This document shows, piece by piece, positions 7,729 through 16,444 of a DNA stretch of 64,000 nt (position 1 is the stretch's first letter; each line of letters starts with the position of its first letter). This DNA is from Candidatus Ruminimicrobiellum bubulum. GTDB taxonomy: Bacteria > Elusimicrobiota > Endomicrobiia > Endomicrobiales > Endomicrobiaceae. The position numbers and the translations under genes are program-made. The DNA lies in NCBI GenBank assembly GCA_017651625.1, contig JAGCCP010000043.1:1-64000 (forward strand), in the 5' to 3' direction. The notes under the pieces are model-generated. The model worked only from the letters and a program-made list of their open reading frames with translations. It was not told the origin of the DNA and ran no database searches.

Positions 7729-9471
7729 ATGAAAAAAATTTTAGGGATTATTTTGTTATTAATATTGTTGGGTTGTATTGTCATAAGTTGTTTAGGTATT
7801 CTATATTTTCGAGCTAACGATGTTGGCAACTGGAAAAATATAGCAGCAGTATCTGCAGGTAAGTTTCATACAGTAGGTTTGAAAAAAGATGGAACCGTAG
7901 TTGCTGCCGGTTGGTGGCTTTTTGGACAAGGACAATGTAAAGTTAAAGGTTGGAAAGACATAGTGGCAATATCTGCCGGTGCTTATCATACAGTAGGATT
8001 AAAAAAAGATGGAACCGTAGTTGCTGTTGGTTGGAATGAAGAAGGACAATGTAATGTTAGTGATTGGAAGGATATAGTAGCAATATCTGCCGGAGACGCC
8101 CATACTGTAGCTTTAAAGAAAGATGGAACCGTAGTTGCTGTTGGTTACAATAAATACGGACAATGTAATGTTAGTGATTGGAAAGATGTAATAGCCGTTT
8201 CTGCCGGATACTACCACACTGTGGGTCTAAAAACGGATGGAACGGTAGTTGCTGTTGGTCATAGTACAAATGGACAATGTAATGTAAGCGACTGGAAAGA
8301 CATAGCAGCAATATCAGTTGGTAATACTTATACAGCAGGATTAAGGAAAGACGGAACAGTTGTTGCCGTTGGTTTAAATAGGTTTGAAGTACACAATATT
8401 GAAAGATGGAAAGATATAGTGGCAATCTCAGCCGGTACCAATCACATTGTAGGATTAAGGAAAGATGGAACGGCAATAGCCATTGGTTATAATGAGTATG
8501 GACAATGTAATGTTAATGATTGGAAAGATATAATAGCGATTTCTGCCGGAAAAGATCATACGATAGGCTTAAAGAAAGATGGCACGGTAATATATGCCGG
8601 TAAAAATATTAGTGACTTAAATTCTATTCTAAGGATTATTGTTTATTTATATAATAACATTAGAGATAAAAAAAATATATCGGCAATCTCAGCCGGTTAT
8701 AATCATACGGTAGGATTAAGGAAAGATGGAACTGTAGTGTCTGTTGGTGAGACCAGAGATGGACAGCATAATGTTTATAGATGGAAAAACATAGCAGCAA
8801 TATCTGCGGATGGTCTTCACACGGTAGGTTTAAAGAAAGATGGAACGGTGGTTGCTGTTGGCGGTAATATATTTGGCCAATGTAATGTAAGTGGTTGGGA
8901 TAACATAGTGGCAATCTCAGCCGGAGATTTTCATACAGTAGGTTTAAAAAAAGATGAAACAGTAATGGCTACCGGTCACAGTGAATATGGACAATGTGAT
9001 ATTGAAAACTGGAAAAACATAATAGCAGTGTGTGCCGGTGGTGTTCATACGGTGGGATTAAAGAAAGATGGAACAGTAATTGCTACCGGTAGTAATAAGC
9101 AAGAACAATGTAATGTAAGTGATTGGAAAGATATCGTAGCAATCTCAGCCGGAGATTTTCATACAGTAGGATTAGAAAAAGATGGAACCGTGATTGCTGT
9201 CGGTAATAACAAATATGAACAGTGTAATGTTAACAGTTGGAAAGATATATCAGCGATTTCGGCAGGTGGATTTCATACGGTAGGATTAAAGAAAGATGGA
9301 ACGGTCTTTGCTGTCGGTGATAACAAGTATGGTCAATGTAATGTAAGTGATTGGAAAGATATAGCAGCAGTTTCTGCCGGATACTGCCATACGGTGGGTT
9401 TAAAGAAAGACGGAACAGTAGTTGCCGTTGGTGATAATAGAAGTGGTCAATGTAAAACTCAAAAGATGTAA
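7729..9471 (+). CDS. Exported RCC1-repeat protein A (two seven-bladed propellers predicted)
   Basis: After a hydrophobic N-terminus with cysteines (MKKILGIILLLILLGCIVIS, possible lipoprotein or anchor), the 580-residue protein consists of 14 RCC1-type units of about 39 residues, consensus WKDIVAISAGxxHTVGLKKDGTVVAVGxNxxGQCNVSD. RCC1 units build seven-bladed beta propellers that serve as binding surfaces. Fourteen units fit two propellers, and the only irregular unit, with an extra stretch (SDLNSILRIIVYLYNNIRDK), is the seventh, just where a linker would be. ATG 7729 is preferred over GTG 7717 because the AAAAGGG preceding it is placed as in the paralogue downstream. Surface or periplasmic binding is inferred; the ligand is unknown. 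Confidence 0.85.
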   Translation: MKKILGIILLLILLGCIVISCLGILYFRANDVGNWKNIAAVSAGKFHTVGLKKDGTVVAAGWWLFGQGQCKVKGWKDIVAISAGAYHTVGLKKDGTVVAVGWNEEGQCNVSDWKDIVAISAGDAHTVALKKDGTVVAVGYNKYGQCNVSDWKDVIAVSAGYYHTVGLKTDGTVVAVGHSTNGQCNVSDWKDIAAISVGNTYTAGLRKDGTVVAVGLNRFEVHNIERWKDIVAISAGTNHIVGLRKDGTAIAIGYNEYGQCNVNDWKDIIAISAGKDHTIGLKKDGTVIYAGKNISDLNSILRIIVYLYNNIRDKKNISAISAGYNHTVGLRKDGTVVSVGETRDGQHNVYRWKNIAAISADGLHTVGLKKDGTVVAVGGNIFGQCNVSGWDNIVAISAGDFHTVGLKKDETVMATGHSEYGQCDIENWKNIIAVCAGGVHTVGLKKDGTVIATGSNKQEQCNVSDWKDIVAISAGDFHTVGLEKDGTVIAVGNNKYEQCNVNSWKDISAISAGGFHTVGLKKDGTVFAVGDNKYGQCNVSDWKDIAAVSAGYCHTVGLKKDGTVVAVGDNRSGQCKTQKM

Positions 9472-9493
9472 ACAATATAAATACTACAAAGAT

Positions 9494-9524
9494 TCGACTT
9501 CATGCCACTCGAATTTAGTAAAAC
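9494..9524 (+). promoter_or_regulatory. Candidate promoter of RCC1-repeat gene B
   Basis: TCGACT (9494-9499) and TAAAAC (9519-9524) lie 19 bp apart and enclose GACTT-N7-CTCGAAT. The same arrangement with better hexamers occurs upstream of the TonB receptor at 11320-11350. The resemblance suggests a shared promoter type. Confidence 0.4.
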
Positions 9525-9547
9525 AGTTATTTTTTAAGGTGATTTAA

Positions 9548-11314
9548 ATGAAAAAATTTTTAGTAATTGGTGTATTATTTATATTGGTAATTAGTACACT
9601 TTTAGGTTGTTATTTTTATTTACGTAACAATATCGGCAGCTGGAAAGATATCGTAGCGATTTCGGCAGGCCAGTATCACGTTGTAGGTTTGAAGAAAGAT
9701 GGGACTGTTGTTGCTGTCGGTTGGAAAAAAATATTCAAGAACGGAAACGGACAGTGTAATACCGATAGTTGGAAAGATATAACGGCAATTTCGGCAGGTA
9801 ATTTTCATACGGTAGGATTAAAGAAAGACGGAACTGTTGTTGCTGTTGGTGATAACAATGACGGAGAATGTGAGGTTGATGATTGGAAAGACATAGTAGC
9901 AATTTCGGCTGGCGGTTCTTATACAATAGGATTAAAGAAAGATGGAACAGTAGTTGTTGCCGGTAATAATGATAATAAAGAAAGTTGTAATGTCAATGAT
10001 TGGAAAGATATAGTAGCAATTGCGGCAGGAGAAAGTCATACAATAGGATTAAAGAAAGACGGAACCGTTGTTGCTGCCGGTTATAATTTAAATTTGCAAT
10101 GTAATGTTAGTGATTGGAAAGATATAGTAGCAATTTCGGCTGGTCTTCATAATACCATAGGATTAAAGAAAGACGGAACCGTCGTTGCTGCCGGTTTAAA
10201 TAAGCCCGAATGGTATACCGTTAGAAATTGGAGAAATATAGTAGCTATATCCGCAGGTGGCGGTCATATCGTAGGATTGTCGAAAGACGGAACGGTCTTT
10301 GCTGTCGGATATAACGAGTACGGACAGTGTAATGTTGATGACTGGAAAGACATCGTAGCAATTTCAGCCGGTACATATAATACCATAGGATTAAAAAAGG
10401 ACGGAACAGTTGTATGTGCAGGCAAAAAAGTTAGTGACTTGGATACTTTAATAGATATTCGTTCCTTCAGAAAACACAATGCAGAATATAGAGATTTTAT
10501 AGTTGCAATTTCGGCAGGCGGTTCTCATACAGTAGGATTGAGTAGCAGTGAAACTGTAGTAGGTGTAGGATCTTTTATAGATAAATTTACCATTTATAAA
10601 TGGAAAGATATTATAGCGGTATCTGCCGGGTTGGACACTATAGTGGGATTAAAGAAAGATGGAACGGTCGTTGCCGTTGGTTATAATGCATGTGGACGAG
10701 ATAATGTGAACAATTGGAAAGATATCGTAGCAATCTCTGCCGGTGGACTTCATACGGTAGGGTTAGAAAAAGACGGAACTGTAATAGCTGTCGGTAATAA
10801 CAAATATGAACAGTGTAATGTTAACAGTTGGAAAGATATAGTAGCGATTTCAGCCGGTGGATTTCATACGGTAGGATTAAAGAAAGACGGAACCGTTGTT
10901 GCCATCGGTAGTAATGGACAAGGTCAATGTAATGTTGACAATTGGAAAGATATAGTTGCAATTTCAGCAGGTATGTTTCATACAATAGGATTAAATGAAG
11001 ACGGAACCGTCGTTGCTGTCGGCAATAATAAATATGAACAATGTAATGTTGGTGATTGGAAAGATATAGTTGCAATTTCAGCAGCCGGTGCTTATACCGT
11101 GGGATTAAAGAAAGATGAAACGGTTGTTGCCGTTGGTGATAATAGATACGGGCAATGTAATGTTGGTGAATGGAAAAATATAGTTGCAATTTCTGCAGGT
11201 GGCGGTCATACGTTAGGATTAAAAAGATTTGGGACAGTACTTGCTGTTGGTGATAATGAAAACGGACAATGCAACACTAAAAAGTTTTTTAATAAAATAA
11301 AAACAATGTATTAA
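9548..11314 (+). CDS. Exported RCC1-repeat protein B (paralogue of the preceding gene)
   Basis: The 588-residue protein has the same plan as protein A: a hydrophobic N-terminus (MKKFLVIGVLFILVISTLLGC, lipoprotein or anchor) and 14 RCC1 units. The seventh unit again carries an irregular insertion (VSDLDTLIDIRSFRKHNAEYRD), so the two genes arose by duplication of a complete 14-unit ancestor. It starts at ATG 9548, nine bases after AAGGTG. A 54-base stretch is identical between this gene (10787-10840) and gene A (9196-9249), more similar than the rest, which points to recent gene conversion. The DNA repeats are about 117 bp long. Binding partner and function are unknown. Confidence 0.85.
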   Translation: MKKFLVIGVLFILVISTLLGCYFYLRNNIGSWKDIVAISAGQYHVVGLKKDGTVVAVGWKKIFKNGNGQCNTDSWKDITAISAGNFHTVGLKKDGTVVAVGDNNDGECEVDDWKDIVAISAGGSYTIGLKKDGTVVVAGNNDNKESCNVNDWKDIVAIAAGESHTIGLKKDGTVVAAGYNLNLQCNVSDWKDIVAISAGLHNTIGLKKDGTVVAAGLNKPEWYTVRNWRNIVAISAGGGHIVGLSKDGTVFAVGYNEYGQCNVDDWKDIVAISAGTYNTIGLKKDGTVVCAGKKVSDLDTLIDIRSFRKHNAEYRDFIVAISAGGSHTVGLSSSETVVGVGSFIDKFTIYKWKDIIAVSAGLDTIVGLKKDGTVVAVGYNACGRDNVNNWKDIVAISAGGLHTVGLEKDGTVIAVGNNKYEQCNVNSWKDIVAISAGGFHTVGLKKDGTVVAIGSNGQGQCNVDNWKDIVAISAGMFHTIGLNEDGTVVAVGNNKYEQCNVGDWKDIVAISAAGAYTVGLKKDETVVAVGDNRYGQCNVGEWKNIVAISAGGGHTLGLKRFGTVLAVGDNENGQCNTKKFFNKIKTMY

Positions 11315-11319
11315 AAAGC

Positions 11320-11350
11320 TTGACTTATAGTTGCTCGAATGCGGTATAAT
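11320..11350 (+). promoter_or_regulatory. Promoter of the TonB-dependent receptor gene
   Basis: TTGACT (11320-11325) and a consensus TATAAT (11345-11350) are separated by 19 bp, slightly longer than ideal. GACTT-N7-CTCGAAT lies inside, as upstream of RCC1 gene B. The start codon follows at 11382 with an AAGGCGG ribosome site. Confidence 0.65.
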
Positions 11351-11381
11351 GGCAAAATATTAATTTTAAAAAGGCGGTTTT

Positions 11382-13163
11382 ATGAAAAAATTTTCGTTAT
11401 TATTATGTTTCTTATTCTCTGCTACAACGATTTTTGCAAGTGATGTAAGTTTAAGTTTGGAAAAACTTTTTGAACAACAAGATACCATTACAACAACACA
11501 AAAAGTAACAAATCAAGATATAGAAAAAGTTAATCCTATTGAAGCTCTGGAAGTTTTAAAAAATGTTCCCGGTGTACTTGTTCAAAAAACAGGGGATACA
11601 GGAAGAACAGATCCTTCAATAAGAGGATTCGGTGACAATTGCAGAAGAATAGTGGTTTTAATTGACGGTAAACCTGAATTTATGTCATTATTCGGCTGCG
11701 GAGTTTCTCATTCCATGCTTGCCGGAAACATAGACAGAGTAGAAATAACAAAAGGTCCGGACGGTGTTTTGTATGGTTCCGGAGCACTCGGAGGAGTAAT
11801 AAACATAATAACCAAAACTCCTACAAAACCGCTTGAAGGCAGCATAGACGTATCTTTCGGTTCATTCAACACACAAAATGCTAAAGTGTATGTCGGAGGA
11901 TTACAAAGTAACATATTATACGAAGTTGCAGCAAACAAAATAACAAGCGATGGACATTTACCGAACTCACAATATAATGCCACGGATTTATATGAAAAAT
12001 TGGGATATATTTTTAGGGACGGTTCCTCATTAATTTTCGAAGCAAAACAATTTCAAGGAGTAAAACATGAACCTGAGGTAAGAAAACAGAACGGAGATCC
12101 GGTTTATGGAGATAATTACTGGGAAGATTATCACAGAAATTCATACCAATTAAATTTCGATAAGTTTTTTTCCAGAGGACATTTATCCATCAGAGGATAT
12201 AGAAACGACGGAGATCATAAATTTTCAAACAATTGGCATTCAAAAGACAGTTTAACCGGTGCAATGGCAAACTACGATTGGGAAATAGGTGATGATAACT
12301 TATTAAAAATCGGTGCAGATTATAAACAACAAGAAGGAGAGCTATTATCAACCAACAGCAGTAGTATGTATCTTGGTTCTTGGAAACTTTACGAATACGC
12401 CTTTTACGCTTTAGATAAACACAACTTTACCGACAAATTAACGGCAGTTGCAGGTGTAAGATATAACAACAATGAAATTTCAGGTGAACAGTTTGTTCCG
12501 AGAGCAGGATTGGAATACAGCTTTACCGAAAGTTTCTTAGTTAAAGGTTTATACAGCAGAGGTTTTAGAAGCCCTTATTTAAATGAACTTTATTTAGTTA
12601 AAGCAAGAAATGAAGATTTAAAAGCGGAAATTGTAGACAGTTATGAAATCGGCACAGAATTTAAAACTGATGATTTTATTTTTAATGTTACCGGTTTTGT
12701 TATGAAGGGAGATAATTTAATACAACGAGTTCCTCCTCTTAAAAATGTCGGGGAATACGAATTTAAAGGTGTTGAATTGTATTTAAGTTATTTTTTCAAC
12801 AAATTTGTTGATGCACAAGCCGGATACACTTATTTTGATGCCGGAGAACATACACAAGGAAGACCGCAGGATAAAATAGATTTGAACGTAAATTTTAACA
12901 TTAGCAGATGGAGTTTAGCATTGAACGGCATGTATGTAGGAAACTATTATGCAAAAGATGAAAAGCAGGATAGATTAGACGATTTTGCCGTTGTAAGTGC
13001 AAAATTATCTTTTGCCGTAAACGACAACATAAAATTATTTGTTGACGGGGAAAATTTAACAAATCAGGAATACGAAATATTTTTAGATAGAGAAGCTGAT
13101 GGTTATCCTATTACAAAAATGCCTGGCGCTGCAGTTTATTTCGGTACACAGATAAAATTTTAG
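11382..13163 (+). CDS. TonB-dependent outer-membrane receptor
   Basis: The 593-residue protein has a cleavable signal peptide (MKKFSLLLCFLFSATTIFA), a plug domain from about 35 to 150 (SIRGFGDNCRRIVVLIDG, VEITKGPDGVLYGSGALGGVINIITK) and a beta barrel ending in phenylalanine (GTQIKF), the signal recognised by the BAM machinery. The family takes up metal chelates, cobalamin or glycans with energy from TonB-ExbBD, which are not in this window. The size and plug resemble BtuB-like and siderophore receptors, but the substrate cannot be read from sequence. No riboswitch precedes it. It has its own promoter and probably forms a single-gene unit, with rsmA starting 54 bp later. Confidence 0.92.
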   Translation: MKKFSLLLCFLFSATTIFASDVSLSLEKLFEQQDTITTTQKVTNQDIEKVNPIEALEVLKNVPGVLVQKTGDTGRTDPSIRGFGDNCRRIVVLIDGKPEFMSLFGCGVSHSMLAGNIDRVEITKGPDGVLYGSGALGGVINIITKTPTKPLEGSIDVSFGSFNTQNAKVYVGGLQSNILYEVAANKITSDGHLPNSQYNATDLYEKLGYIFRDGSSLIFEAKQFQGVKHEPEVRKQNGDPVYGDNYWEDYHRNSYQLNFDKFFSRGHLSIRGYRNDGDHKFSNNWHSKDSLTGAMANYDWEIGDDNLLKIGADYKQQEGELLSTNSSSMYLGSWKLYEYAFYALDKHNFTDKLTAVAGVRYNNNEISGEQFVPRAGLEYSFTESFLVKGLYSRGFRSPYLNELYLVKARNEDLKAEIVDSYEIGTEFKTDDFIFNVTGFVMKGDNLIQRVPPLKNVGEYEFKGVELYLSYFFNKFVDAQAGYTYFDAGEHTQGRPQDKIDLNVNFNISRWSLALNGMYVGNYYAKDEKQDRLDDFAVVSAKLSFAVNDNIKLFVDGENLTNQEYEIFLDREADGYPITKMPGAAVYFGTQIKF

Positions 13164-13217
13164 TGTAAACTTATAAAATTTTATATAATAAATCTACTTT
13201 AAAATAGGACTTTTGTT

Positions 13218-13967
13218 ATGAGACAACCACACGGACAAAATTTTTTAGTAGATAAAAATATTGCACATAGAATAGTTGAAAGTGCAGATATACAAAAAAC
13301 CGATATCGTTATAGAAATCGGACCGGGAAAAGCTGCTCTTACCGATATTTTAAAAGATTATACCGACAACTTAATTGCCGTTGATATAGATTCAAATTTG
13401 GCACAAGCACTGCAAGCAAAATACCGGGATAACAAAAATATTACGATAATAAACAGAGATTTTTTAAAATTCGATTTACCGGATACAAAATTTAAAATAG
13501 TTGCTAACTTGCCTTACAACGTTGGAACAGCAATTGTTCAAAAATTTTTGCCGAATAACAATTTTGTTTCCGCGGTAATAATGTTACAAAAAGATGTTAT
13601 TACTCGTCTTATAAGTAACGAGGGAACAAAAGATTACGGATACATTTCCTTATTCAGGCAATATTATGCGGATTGTGAATTTTTGTTTGATGTTCCACCG
13701 GGATGCTTTAATCCGAAACCGAAAGTTATGTCGGCAGTAGCAAAATTTTATAATAAGTATCCGCTGGAGCCCAACATAAAACTTTTTCCGTTAATAAAAC
13801 ATTGTTTTACCATGAGAAGAAAAACAATGTTAAACTGTTTATCGACCTTTTTAAAATTGGACAAAACAGAAACGGCAAAAATTTTAGCAGACAGCAATAT
13901 AGATGTAATGCTCCGTCCCGATAAGTTAACTTTAGACCAATACAGAACACTGGCAGAAAAATTATAA
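13218..13967 (+). CDS. rsmA: 16S rRNA dimethyladenosine transferase
   Basis: The 249-residue protein begins MRQPHGQNFLVDKNIAHRIV, the classic KsgA/RsmA opening, followed by the SAM-binding motif VIEIGPGKAALT (31-42) and the catalytic NLPY at 97-100. It dimethylates two adjacent adenosines near the 3' end of 16S rRNA during small-subunit maturation. A TAGGA ribosome site precedes ATG 13218. It converges on cysE; the 50 bp between them hold T-rich, partly palindromic sequence that could terminate both transcripts. It is slightly shorter than the E. coli enzyme, within normal range. Confidence 0.95.
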   Translation: MRQPHGQNFLVDKNIAHRIVESADIQKTDIVIEIGPGKAALTDILKDYTDNLIAVDIDSNLAQALQAKYRDNKNITIINRDFLKFDLPDTKFKIVANLPYNVGTAIVQKFLPNNNFVSAVIMLQKDVITRLISNEGTKDYGYISLFRQYYADCEFLFDVPPGCFNPKPKVMSAVAKFYNKYPLEPNIKLFPLIKHCFTMRRKTMLNCLSTFLKLDKTETAKILADSNIDVMLRPDKLTLDQYRTLAEKL

Positions 13968-14017
13968 TTTAATTCCTCAAACTATAAACTTGTAAACTTT
14001 AAGCTATAAGCTGTTTT

Positions 14018-14662
14018 TTATTTTTTTTCTAATTGATCGATTTTTTCTTTGAGTTTTCTTTGTTCGTTAAGAACATACTTCATTGCATCTGCAACAGGAT
14101 CGGGAAGTTTGGCATGTTCCAATTTGTTAATTTCATCTTGAGTATTTCCCATACTTACTCTTGCAGGGATACCTACTGCCGTAGCATTTGCCGGAACACT
14201 ATGAGTTACAACCGAAGCTGCACCTATTCTTGCATTGTCTCCTATTGTAATTGCTCCCATAACGATAGCATTTGAACCGACAATAATATTGTTGCCCAAA
14301 GTAGGATGTCTTTTTGTTTTTTCTAATGATGTTCCACCTAAAACAACACCTTTATATAACAAAACATCGTTACCGATTTCGGTAGTTTCCCCTATAACGA
14401 TTCCCATACCATGATCTATAAAGAATCGTCTTCCGATTTTTGCTCCGGGATGAATTTCTATACCGGTAAAAAATCTTGTTATGTGCGATAATAATCTTGC
14501 TATAAAGAAGAACTTGTGTCTCCACAAATAGTGTGCAAACCTGTGCGACCATATAGCATGCAAACCCGGATAGCATAAAACAACCTCTATCCAAGATCTT
14601 GCCGCAGGATCTTTTTGAAAAACAGTTTGAACATCTTCTTTTAATAATTGAAATTTACCCAT
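14018..14662 (-). CDS. cysE: Serine O-acetyltransferase
   Basis: The 214-residue protein has the short N-terminal helical domain ([15 protein letters not shown]) and left-handed parallel beta-helix hexapeptide repeats ([44 protein letters not shown]) of CysE. It transfers acetyl from acetyl-CoA to serine as the first step of cysteine synthesis. It resembles the shorter bacterial type often paired with cysK or an epsC role, but neither partner lies nearby. The gene is divergent from the PorV-like operon. A TATAAT on its strand (14669-14674) ends only six bases before the ATG, so the mRNA may be leaderless. Confidence 0.93.
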   Translation of the reverse strand: MGKFQLLKEDVQTVFQKDPAARSWIEVVLCYPGLHAIWSHRFAHYLWRHKFFFIARLLSHITRFFTGIEIHPGAKIGRRFFIDHGMGIVIGETTEIGNDVLLYKGVVLGGTSLEKTKRHPTLGNNIIVGSNAIVMGAITIGDNARIGAASVVTHSVPANATAVGIPARVSMGNTQDEINKLEHAKLPDPVADAMKYVLNEQRKLKEKIDQLEKK

Positions 14663-14670
14663 AAGTTAAT

Positions 14671-14698
14671 TATACAAAAAAATATCTTCTTTTGTATA
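14671..14698. promoter_or_regulatory. 28-bp palindrome in the cysE/porV-like divergent promoter region
   Basis: TATACAAAA (14671-14679) and TTTTGTATA (14690-14698) form a perfect 9-bp inverted repeat with a 10-bp centre. It overlaps the cysE -10 element and lies immediately upstream of the PorV-like gene. It could be an operator controlling both genes, or a chance AT-rich palindrome. Confidence 0.4.
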
Positions 14699-14726
14699 TT
14701 AAAAAAATATGTTAAAATATGAGATT

Positions 14727-15884
14727 ATGAGATATATAAAAAGTTTGTTTATCACATTTGCATTGATTTTCTTTTCTTATGCGAATGCACAAGCCTTTTT
14801 TTCAAAAGATGACATAGGTTCAACAACAGCACAATTTTTAAAGCTCGGTATCGGCGCAAAAAGTGCCGGTATGGGAAATGCCGTTACAAGTGTTTATAAT
14901 GGAACCGATGCTATTTATTGGAACCCTGCAAATTTAAACTATGCAGAGAAAAAAGAACTTTCTTTTTCTCATGCTATATGGTTTGAAGACGTAAATTACG
15001 AATGGCTATCTTTTGTTTTGCCTACCGCCGAATACGGAGTTTTCGGATTAGGCATGCAATATGTGTCTTACGGAAGCATAGATAAAATCGATAATCAACA
15101 AATCTCAGACGGATCAATCTCTCCTTTAGATATGGCATTATATTTATCTTATGCTAACTTTAGCGGAAATTTGGATTTCGGTTTAAATTTCAAATATATT
15201 TATTCAAAAATTGAAAAGTCTGCATCTGCAATAGCATTAGATTTGGGCGCAAAATATAATTTAACTGATAAAACCGCCATCGGTGCTGCACTTACAAATT
15301 TCGGTACGGAAATGAAATTCGATAAAGAAACAGAATCGTTACCTTTGTTATTTAAAATAGGTGCTTCACATTATATTATCAAAGATTGGCTTGTTTCTTT
15401 AGATTTAAATTTTCCTAATGATAACGAAGTATATGTTAATTTCGGAACCCAATATAATGTTGAAATAGCAGACAATTTGGATTTTGCTTTAAGAGTCGGT
15501 TATGAAGGCAGAAACAAAGATGTTCCCGGATTTAATTGGATAAATCTCGGGTTCGGTTTGGAATATTTGGATTATGTGTTTGATTATGCTTTTGTTCCTT
15601 ACGGAGATATAGGAATGACCCACAGATTTTCTTTTAGTATAAAGTTCGGTAAAACGGTGGAAAAAATCGATACTTTGTCACCGAAAGAAACACCTTCTAC
15701 AGAAACACAAACAGAAACAAAAGAACCGGAAAAACCTGTAGAAAAAGTTGATACACCGACACAACAAGAACAAACTCAGCAACAACCGGAAACAACGAAA
15801 GTCGATAAACCGGCAGAAAAAACTGTTGCTGCACAACAACAAACAAAAAAAGTTAATACAAAAGCACAGGCAGGGAAAAAATGA
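14727..15884 (+). CDS. PorV/PorQ-family outer-membrane barrel protein with low-complexity tail
   Basis: The 385-residue protein starts with a signal peptide (MRYIKSLFITFALIFFSYANAQA), followed by FLKLGIGAKSAGMGNAVT and AIYWNPANLNY, the hallmark of the PorV/PorQ (FadL-like barrel) family known from type IX secretion in Bacteroidota and found more widely. ATG 14727 is chosen because the signal peptide begins there; ATG 14709 would add six residues. After the barrel (about 315) comes an unusual tail of about 70 residues rich in Thr, Gln, Glu, Pro and Lys with repeated EKPVEK/DKPAEK-type phrases. The downstream kinase gene overlaps the stop by 4 bp, so they are co-transcribed. Whether type IX secretion exists here cannot be told. 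Confidence 0.8.
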   Translation: MRYIKSLFITFALIFFSYANAQAFFSKDDIGSTTAQFLKLGIGAKSAGMGNAVTSVYNGTDAIYWNPANLNYAEKKELSFSHAIWFEDVNYEWLSFVLPTAEYGVFGLGMQYVSYGSIDKIDNQQISDGSISPLDMALYLSYANFSGNLDFGLNFKYIYSKIEKSASAIALDLGAKYNLTDKTAIGAALTNFGTEMKFDKETESLPLLFKIGASHYIIKDWLVSLDLNFPNDNEVYVNFGTQYNVEIADNLDFALRVGYEGRNKDVPGFNWINLGFGLEYLDYVFDYAFVPYGDIGMTHRFSFSIKFGKTVEKIDTLSPKETPSTETQTETKEPEKPVEKVDTPTQQEQTQQQPETTKVDKPAEKTVAAQQQTKKVNTKAQAGKK

Positions 15885-16444
15885 TTATAGGATTGACAGG
15901 GTCGTATTGTTCAGGTAAAGATACAGTCGCAGATTATATTGTTAAAAATAACGGATTTACACACTTTTCGTTATCTGACGAAATAAGACTTTTAATGAAA
16001 GAGCAAGGTATAGAACCTACAAGAGAAAATTTAATTAAGTTCGGAACACAATTAAGACAAGATAACGGTAACGGAGTTTTGGCAAAATCCGTTATAAAAA
16101 AGTTTGAAGACGGTAAAGATTATTGTATTACTTCCATAAGACACAGTGAAGAAGTAAAAACATTTAAGGCAATAAAAAATTTCGTTCTTATAAATGTTGA
16201 TGCTCCTCAAAAAATAAGATTCGACAGAATGCAACAAAGAAAAAGACCTGGTGATCCTCAAACATTGGAAAAGTTCATAGAACTTGAACAAAAAGAATCA
16301 CAATCTTCGGGCTCGGGTCAACAAGTTGCATTGTGTTGCAAAATGGCAGACCTTGTTTTTGTTAATGATACAAACGATATAAATTTACTTTATGGCAAGA
16401 TAGATAATCTTTTAAAAGATTTAAAATCAAAATATCATGAATAG
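15881..16444 (+). CDS. Dephospho-CoA kinase-like P-loop nucleoside kinase
   Basis: The 187-residue cytoplasmic protein has an N-terminal P loop (GLTGSYCSGKDT, residues 4-15), a lid-like RMQQRKRPGDP and a DADL-type segment (MADLVFVNDT), as in dephospho-CoA kinase and related nucleotide or deoxynucleoside kinases. CoaE normally has GGIGSGKST; the replacement by SYCSGKDT and the overall pattern match the AAA/NMP-kinase-like group often annotated only as dephospho-CoA kinase-like. Substrate is therefore uncertain. It overlaps the upstream gene (ATGA) and the next gene by 8 bp, indicating tight translational coupling. Confidence 0.65.
   Translation: MIIGLTGSYCSGKDTVADYIVKNNGFTHFSLSDEIRLLMKEQGIEPTRENLIKFGTQLRQDNGNGVLAKSVIKKFEDGKDYCITSIRHSEEVKTFKAIKNFVLINVDAPQKIRFDRMQQRKRPGDPQTLEKFIELEQKESQSSGSGQQVALCCKMADLVFVNDTNDINLLYGKIDNLLKDLKSKYHE

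Noticed and set aside
8171-9475. ORFs on the opposite strand of the RCC1 genes
   Set aside because: They arise from the repeated codons of the real genes and have low-complexity, Leu/His/Tyr-rich products without start signals.
7800-11300. Tandem DNA repeats that might be a CRISPR or satellite array
   Set aside because: The 117-bp period encodes RCC1 protein units in an open frame with no spacer-like variation; not a CRISPR.
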